Below are positions 59,611 through 64,000 of a stretch of DNA of 64,000 nt, piece after piece. The DNA comes from Bacteroidales bacterium M7 (GTDB taxonomy: Bacteria > Bacteroidota > Bacteroidia > Bacteroidales > Muribaculaceae), in assembly GCA_001689515.1 (NCBI GenBank), contig LUJR01000011.1, forward strand, positions 62,001 through 126,000, written 5' to 3'. Below the pieces are notes generated by a model that was given only the letters and a program-made list of their open reading frames with translations, searched no databases and was not told where the DNA came from. How positions within the stretch are numbered: the stretch's first letter is position 1; every line of letters starts with the position of its first letter. Both the position numbers and the translations under genes were made by a program.

Positions 59611-60450
59611 TTACTGGGCTTGGTCGGGGGCTTGGTCTATGAGGTCGAGGAACTGGTCGAGCTTGGGGGTGATGATGATCTCGGTGCGGCGGTTGCGCTG
59701 GCGACCGAGGTCGGATGTGTTGTCGGAGATGGGGTTAAATTCGCCGCGGCCTCCGGCTGTCAGACGCGAGGGATTCACGCCAAACTGGTTCTGTAGTACC
59801 TGTACTACCGAGCTGGCTCGCAGAGCCGAGAGGTCCCAGTTGTTGCGGATGTTGGTGCGCGTGATGGGCACATTGTCGGTGTTGCCCTCCACAAGCACAT
59901 CATAGTCCTTGTAGTCCTTGATGATTTTTGCGATTTTCGAAAGAGTCTCCATGGCGCGGTCGCTGATTTCATAGGAGCCTGTCTTGAAGAGCATGTTGTC
60001 AGCAAGCGAGATGTAGACAACGCCTTTGAGCACCTTGACATCCACATCGCGCAGCTCGTCGTTGCTCAACGAGCGTGTCAGCTTGTTGGTCAGGGCGATG
60101 TTGAGCGAGTCGGATTTCGTCTTGGCAGAAATCAGTTCCTTGATATACTTGTTGGAAGCGTTGATTTCATCAACGAGTTTGGCGATGTTGACGCTTCCCT
60201 GCTGGCTGTTGAGCAGGCTCTGATTGAGGGTTGCCTTCATGTCCTCAAGCTGACGCTCGAGGGAAGCGTTTTGAGAACGGAGATCCTTGATGAGGTATTC
60301 CATGCTCTTTGACTGGCTGTTGCATTCAAGCAGACCGTCACGTGTGGCTTGGTATTCGGTCTGGAGAGCGTTGTATTTCTTGTTGGTGACACAGCTTGTG
60401 GCAAGTGTCATAGCAGCCACGGCTGCCGCAAACATGATTTTACGTGTCAT
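59611..60450 (-). CDS. OmpA-family peptidoglycan-binding lipoprotein
   Basis: A 279-residue lipoprotein with lipobox LATSC near residue 20. A coiled coil follows (about 30-110, heptad-like LLECNSQSKSMEYLIKDLRS and SLERQLEDMKATLNQSLLN). The C-terminal OmpA/MotB domain (about 140-265) includes FKTGSYEISDRAMETLSKIA, the TDNVPITRTNIRNNWDLSAL motif and LTAGGRGEFNPI before RQRNRRTEIII. The Asp and Arg residues that hold diaminopimelate are present. Such proteins tie the outer membrane to the wall. The gene is divergent from the PAS-LuxR regulator and ends at a strong terminator. Confidence 0.93.
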   Translation of the reverse strand: MTRKIMFAAAVAAMTLATSCVTNKKYNALQTEYQATRDGLLECNSQSKSMEYLIKDLRSQNASLERQLEDMKATLNQSLLNSQQGSVNIAKLVDEINASNKYIKELISAKTKSDSLNIALTNKLTRSLSNDELRDVDVKVLKGVVYISLADNMLFKTGSYEISDRAMETLSKIAKIIKDYKDYDVLVEGNTDNVPITRTNIRNNWDLSALRASSVVQVLQNQFGVNPSRLTAGGRGEFNPISDNTSDLGRQRNRRTEIIITPKLDQFLDLIDQAPDQAQ

Positions 60451-60532
60451 TGTCGTTTCAGTTTTTAATTAAACATCTGATATATTATTAACCATCGTCA
60501 GAGGGTTAATGTTTTATGAAGAATATTTTGAC

Positions 60533-60540
60533 TATTTTTG
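60533..60540 (+). promoter_or_regulatory. -7 box for the PAS-LuxR regulator
   Basis: TATTTTTG, 22 bp before the ATG. No -33 TTTG at normal spacing. The region between the divergent genes is AT-rich. Confidence 0.45.
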
Positions 60541-60562
60541 CACTGCCACAACATGATGACAC

Positions 60563-61336
60563 ATGGATATATTACGTAAGGAGCTGAATGCCATATATGA
60601 TGGTCAGGAACTTGACAATGAAGTGCTTGACCGCTCAATCGTTGAGGAGACGATAGCGCGCATCAAGGCTTATACCGAGGTCAATGACTGCTGCTGCGTC
60701 ATTACCGATGCGTCTGCCGATGTCTGCTATATCATAGGTGGTAGCTTCAGCAAGCTTTTGGGCATCACGGAGTCATCACGGATTTGTCAGACGGTGGATT
60801 CGAGCGACGAGGATGTCATCTACTCGCGGCTGCATCCCGAAGACCTTGTTGAAAAGCGCATGCTGGAGTATGAATATTTCAAGTATGTCGACCCTATGTC
60901 AGGCGATGACAAGGTGAAATATAAGGCGGTCTCCAACATCCGTGTCAAGGATAGCAATGGCAATTATATGACAGTAGCCAACTCCACTCAGGTGTTCCGG
61001 ACATCGCCGGCTGGCAAAATATGGCTTATCCTCTGCTGTTATGACCTCTCGGCTTATCCTGCCGGTGACAAAGGGATATGCCCGCGCATCGTCAATAACT
61101 CGACAGGAGAGGTGATAACCATAGCGACCGAGGATAAACGTCACAATGTTTTGACCGACCGTGAAAAAGAGGTGCTTCAGCTTATCAAGGAAGGCAAGCC
61201 GAGCAAACAGATAGCTAACATACTGGGAATCAGCATACACACGGTCAGCCGTCACCGACAGAACATCATAGAAAAACTCAGCGTAGGCAACACTGTTGAA
61301 GCAATTTCGGCTGCATCGTTGATGAAACTCATGTGA
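60563..61336 (+). CDS. PAS-like sensor with LuxR-type helix-turn-helix
   Basis: A 257-residue soluble regulator. Residues about 35-165 have a PAS-like alternation with CCCVITDASADVCYIIGGSF near the start and MTVANSTQVFRTSPAGKIWL later. The C-terminal LuxR domain (about 192-250) is LTDREKEVLQLIKEGKPSKQ, then IANILGISIHTVSRHRQNII, a complete DNA-binding motif. It has no phosphoacceptor domain, so it is likely a one-component regulator that senses a ligand or redox state through the PAS-like part. Three adjacent Cys (about 43-45) in that domain are unusual. It is divergent from the OmpA-family gene and 75 bp upstream of the GH13 gene. Confidence 0.85.
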   Translation: MDILRKELNAIYDGQELDNEVLDRSIVEETIARIKAYTEVNDCCCVITDASADVCYIIGGSFSKLLGITESSRICQTVDSSDEDVIYSRLHPEDLVEKRMLEYEYFKYVDPMSGDDKVKYKAVSNIRVKDSNGNYMTVANSTQVFRTSPAGKIWLILCCYDLSAYPAGDKGICPRIVNNSTGEVITIATEDKRHNVLTDREKEVLQLIKEGKPSKQIANILGISIHTVSRHRQNIIEKLSVGNTVEAISAASLMKLM

Positions 61337-61358
61337 GTGTAGTGGTTATAAATAACCA

Positions 61359-61389
61359 TTGACAGGCATCTCGTCGTATGCTAATTTTG
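61359..61389 (+). promoter_or_regulatory. Promoter of the GH13-like gene
   Basis: TTG (61359-61361), 20 bp, TAATTTTG (61382-61389). The leader to the ATG at 61412 is about 17 nt. Confidence 0.65.
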
Positions 61390-61411
61390 CAAGAAAAAAG
61401 CAATTCATACG

Positions 61412-63523
61412 ATGAGACTATCACACTTTGTTGCAGCACTTGCACTCTTCCCATCAGCCACTATGGCTGAGTCTACCTTTGACTGGGGCAACGCCAATGT
61501 CTATTTTGTTATAACCGACCGATTTGCCAACGGTGACAAGGAAAACGACATTAACTACGGGCGCATCGTCGACTACGGATCGGAACAGAAGAATGCCGCC
61601 ACCTTCCATGGTGGCGATTTCAAAGGTATGCTTCAGAAAGCCCGCGAGGGGTATTTCAAGGAACTCGGTGTGGACGTTGTGTGGATGACCGATGTCTACG
61701 AACAGATACACGGATGGATGTCGGGCAGCGGTGCAGTCAACGACTTTCCCCACTATGGTTACCACGGCTACTATCCGCTTGATTACACGCAGATTGACAA
61801 AAACTACGGCACGGTAGAGGAATTTCGCGCCTTGGTCGATACGCTCCACAGTCAGGGTATCCGTGTGATGCTCGGCGCGAATATCAACGACCCCGGCTAT
61901 CCTACGCTCCTTGATGCCGTGCAACTCGGTTTTGCCGACACCGGGCTGACCGAACAGGAGGCGGCAGAGCATATGCCGTCATGGAGCTACGACCGTTTCT
62001 ATGAGGGTCGACTCGACTGGGACGGCTGGTATGGACGCGACTGGGTGCGCATGCCCGATGAGGATTGGGACGAATCCAATCCGCTGCAAGCCACTCTCTA
62101 TGGCATGCCTGACTACAAGGACGAGAGCGATAAGCCTGTCAGGATTCCAGACTTCCTCAAGCGCAAATGGAAGAAAGAGGGTCGCGCCAACGATGCCTGG
62201 GTCAACCCTTCGGCTAAAGACCTTCGGCGCGACCACCGCTGGAGTCCGGCGCAGTATGTCATTGCATGGATTGCATCGTGGGTCGAGGAGTTCGGCATTG
62301 ACGGTTTCCGCTGTGACATCGTGGAGAATGTGCATCTCAGCCGCTGGAAAGAGCTTAACGAGGCTTGCAATAAAGCCCTCGACAAGTGGCGTGCAAACCA
62401 TCCCGAGGATTCTGCGTCACGATGGACTGACCGCTTCTACATGACAGGCGATTTCGACATGGCTGGTATCGACCGCAAGCCTGACTATGCCGATGCAGGA
62501 TTTTCAAGCATGGTCAATTTCTATTTCCCCAAGCATGGCGACCTTGACGGCATAATGTACACATGGCAAGCCTATGCCGACAGTGTGCAGGCTCATAGCG
62601 ACTGGCATCCCTTTAACTACCTCAACAATTCCTATCACCGTGATGCCGACATGACCAACATGGTAGACTGCGCCACCACGCTGCTGCTGGCTCCGGGTGT
62701 GTCGCAGATATTCTATGGCGATGAGACGGGGCGCAAACTCAGCGATGCCCGATATAATGTGGATGCCGACCAGGCTTTCCGTTCCGATATGGACTGGAAT
62801 GATATCGACTCGCTGCAGCTCGCCCACTTTCAGCGTCTCGGACAGATACGCCGTGCACATCCAGCCATAGGCAAAGGTCGGCAGATCACAATAGATACCC
62901 ACACATGTCTGCGCGAATATGACGGCGACAGACTGATAATCCGCGTGGCACCTATCGCAGGACAACCGATTGCAGTCGCAGATCATTTCCCTGACGGCAC
63001 GGTGCTTACCGACCTCTATACAGGTCAGACTGCAATCGTCAAGGATGGCAAAGTGACCTACCCACGGTTTGAAAGCAATGTCGCAGTCCTGGTAGATACA
63101 GCGGAGAATCCACAGGCATCTCAGATGACGATGAGTCCGTCTAAGATTGTTGTAAGGTTCTTTGAAGATGGCTACACGAACAAAAATTATGATTATGTCA
63201 TGGCGTGCATTGCTGATGACTACATAGATCACAGTCCGGCTGGCGCTCGTAGCAACGCTGATGCTGTGGGGATACTCAAAATCGTAGCCGATCAGTTTTC
63301 CGACCTGAAAGTTACGGTTCTGGATGCCGTCGCATCCAGGGATATGGTAGCGACGAGAGTGCTTTTCCAAGGCACGCACACAGGGGAGTGCATGGGGATA
63401 GCACCTACTGGTAAACGCATCGAATTTGAAGCGTTGGAAAACTTCAAAGTCGTCAACGGCAAAATCGTAGAGTCGTGGGGATATTGGCCTGACATAGAGA
63501 TCCAGCGCAAGCTGACGGAGTAA
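61412..63523 (+). CDS. Exported GH13-like alpha-glucan protein fused to a C-terminal SnoaL/NTF2 domain
   Basis: A 703-residue protein with signal peptide 1-19. Residues about 22-570 follow the alpha-amylase (GH13) barrel. YFVITDRFANGD marks strand 1 and YPLDYTQIDKNYGT the usual loop. GIDGFRCDIVENVH carries the nucleophile candidate Asp302, and LAPGVSQIFYGDETG the late region. Other catalytic regions are altered. Region I reads MLGANINDPG, without the usual D-x-x-x-N-H. Region III is TGDFD (Asp347 where a Glu is expected). Region IV is NNSYHRDAD, not SSHD. Residues about 575-703 form a SnoaL-like ester-cyclase/NTF2 domain: YDYVMACIADDYIDHSPAGA, then GECMGIAPTGKRIEFEALEN. This fusion is unusual, and activity may be lost or changed. 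Confidence 0.8.
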   Translation: MRLSHFVAALALFPSATMAESTFDWGNANVYFVITDRFANGDKENDINYGRIVDYGSEQKNAATFHGGDFKGMLQKAREGYFKELGVDVVWMTDVYEQIHGWMSGSGAVNDFPHYGYHGYYPLDYTQIDKNYGTVEEFRALVDTLHSQGIRVMLGANINDPGYPTLLDAVQLGFADTGLTEQEAAEHMPSWSYDRFYEGRLDWDGWYGRDWVRMPDEDWDESNPLQATLYGMPDYKDESDKPVRIPDFLKRKWKKEGRANDAWVNPSAKDLRRDHRWSPAQYVIAWIASWVEEFGIDGFRCDIVENVHLSRWKELNEACNKALDKWRANHPEDSASRWTDRFYMTGDFDMAGIDRKPDYADAGFSSMVNFYFPKHGDLDGIMYTWQAYADSVQAHSDWHPFNYLNNSYHRDADMTNMVDCATTLLLAPGVSQIFYGDETGRKLSDARYNVDADQAFRSDMDWNDIDSLQLAHFQRLGQIRRAHPAIGKGRQITIDTHTCLREYDGDRLIIRVAPIAGQPIAVADHFPDGTVLTDLYTGQTAIVKDGKVTYPRFESNVAVLVDTAENPQASQMTMSPSKIVVRFFEDGYTNKNYDYVMACIADDYIDHSPAGARSNADAVGILKIVADQFSDLKVTVLDAVASRDMVATRVLFQGTHTGECMGIAPTGKRIEFEALENFKVVNGKIVESWGYWPDIEIQRKLTE

Positions 63524-63626
63524 AACTCCCGTTTTTGTCGCAGCAATAGCTGCTTTCGTCTCAGAACCCGTGAGGGCTGAATGAGATGACTTACCTTTGT
63601 ATCCGCAAGATAAAGCCCATTAACCA

Positions 63627-63653
63627 TAGGGACGCGGCGTGCCGCGTCATCAA
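63627..63653. repeat. Single GACGCGGC-subtype palindromic hairpin
   Basis: TAGGGACGCGGC, two bases, GCCGCGTCATCA. It matches the left half of the copy at 54153 exactly. Confidence 0.8.
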
Positions 63654-63688
63654 TGCTGCTGAAACTGACACTCAAATACATAGAAAGA

Positions 63689-63974
63689 TACGTCGGAGAC
63701 GTATCCGTTGTGCGAAACCCCATGCACGGAGCGACAGCGAACGTACATGGGGGATTTGGACAAAAAACAAGACTCAACCTCGGAGAGGTTGTGGTACGCA
63801 ATGGTATCACACTTTTAAGGTTGCGGATTCTCAGCCACGGCGTAGATGTGTTTGTTTATGCCTGTGAGCCACAACCTCTCCGAGGTTGATTAGACAGATG
63901 TTTAGCGTACCCCATGTACGTTCGCTATCGCTCCGTGCATGGGGTTACGCATAGCCGCCACGTCTCCGACGTGC
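63689..63974. repeat. Nested inverted repeats
   Basis: Three layers. The outer layer is ATACGTCGGAGACGTAT (63689-63705) and its near-complement at 63955-63973. The middle layer has 37-bp arms (63716-63752 and 63910-63946) with one mismatch. The inner layer has 21-bp perfect arms (63774-63794 and 63869-63889). A 74-bp central segment lies at 63795-63868. Confidence 0.8.
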
Positions 63975-64000
63975 CATAAAGATTCAGCGGTATTGCGCCG

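Larger units (their letters stand above)
63524..64000. other. Terminal 477 bp with nested inverted repeats, no gene
   Basis: A single GACGCGGC hairpin (63627-63653) is followed by nested inverted repeats (63689-63974). Short frames that cross them carry unnatural sequence. Nothing else is recognised before the window ends. Confidence 0.65.

Noticed and set aside
62504..63379. 291-codon frame opposite the GH13 gene
   Set aside because: Antisense to a clear GH13/SnoaL protein; no signal, domain or promoter.
63586..63889. Plus-strand frames of 93 and 78 codons near the window end
   Set aside because: Both cross the nested inverted repeats and a palindromic hairpin and have no recognisable domain.
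1..64000. CRISPR arrays, tRNA, rRNA, tmRNA and other structural RNA genes
   Set aside because: No regularly spaced direct repeats, no TTCGANTC-type T-loops in the gaps and no rRNA-like stretches were seen by eye. A covariance-model scan would be needed to exclude small RNAs.
1..64000. Insertion sequences or prophage
   Set aside because: No transposase or phage structural gene is present. XerC has the length and context of the housekeeping recombinase. The intergenic palindromes are too short to encode a transposase.

Overview
The window looks like chromosomal DNA from an anaerobic gut Bacteroidales bacterium, most likely a Muribaculaceae-type organism. Four things point this way. Two type IX secretion genes (porV, porQ) are present, together with exported proteins ending in T9SS-like sorting domains. 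Many starts follow the Bacteroidetes promoter pattern TTTG-N18-21-TAnnTTTG instead of a Shine-Dalgarno site. The isoprenoid genes ispF and ispH show the MEP pathway. Characteristic families occur (DUF4301, DUF4332, BspA-like LRR, C10 peptidase, EF-G2). No rRNA, tRNA, CRISPR array, transposase or integrated phage was found. The assignment to a family is inference.

Layout. 1-5.3 kb (minus strand): the 3'-truncated end of a 4Fe-4S membrane protein, ispF, porV, metF and an HtrA/Do protease. 5.5-17.3 kb: NlpC/P60 lipoprotein, DUF4332 protein, MFS transporter, AI-2E family permease, mltG, a six-hairpin-glycosidase-like lipoprotein, an M16 protease and rpsU. 17.5-25.3 kb: a Cys-rich Spy/CpxP-like protein, an Eis-like acetyltransferase, DUF4301, then the tightly overlapping run porQ-cmk-ispH-exonuclease-lipoprotein, and a TonB-like protein. 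25.6-32.7 kb: a four-gene minus-strand operon that I consider the most novel part. It encodes an SPFH/coiled-coil/zinc-ribbon protein, a membrane protein with Sel1 repeats, a small secreted beta-protein, and a leaderless-peptide protein joining a HEPN-like RX4H segment to a gingipain(C25)-like protease domain.

32.8-47.6 kb: a thioredoxin-fold protein lacking CXXC, asnB, three acyltransferase-3 membrane proteins (two are tandem paralogs), a lipoprotein, a long RelA/SpoT protein with a degraded hydrolase domain, a GNAT, pgeF, a GTPase-defective EF-G2 paralog, xerC and the hibernation factor raiA. 47.7-63.5 kb: a lipoprotein, a secreted C10 cysteine protease, two BspA-like LRR paralogs, a TPR-membrane-HTH regulator, an orphan small protein under a CRP-like palindrome, an OmpA-family lipoprotein, a PAS-LuxR regulator, and a GH13 protein fused to an NTF2/SnoaL domain whose catalytic regions look altered.

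Together the genes are mostly envelope housekeeping: peptidoglycan remodelling, T9SS export of proteases and adhesins, and stress or starvation control of translation ((p)ppGpp, EF-G2, raiA). Intergenic regions carry at least three families of palindromic repeats. The commonest is a hairpin around GGACATGCC/GGCATGTCC, whose stem changes in a compensatory way from copy to copy.
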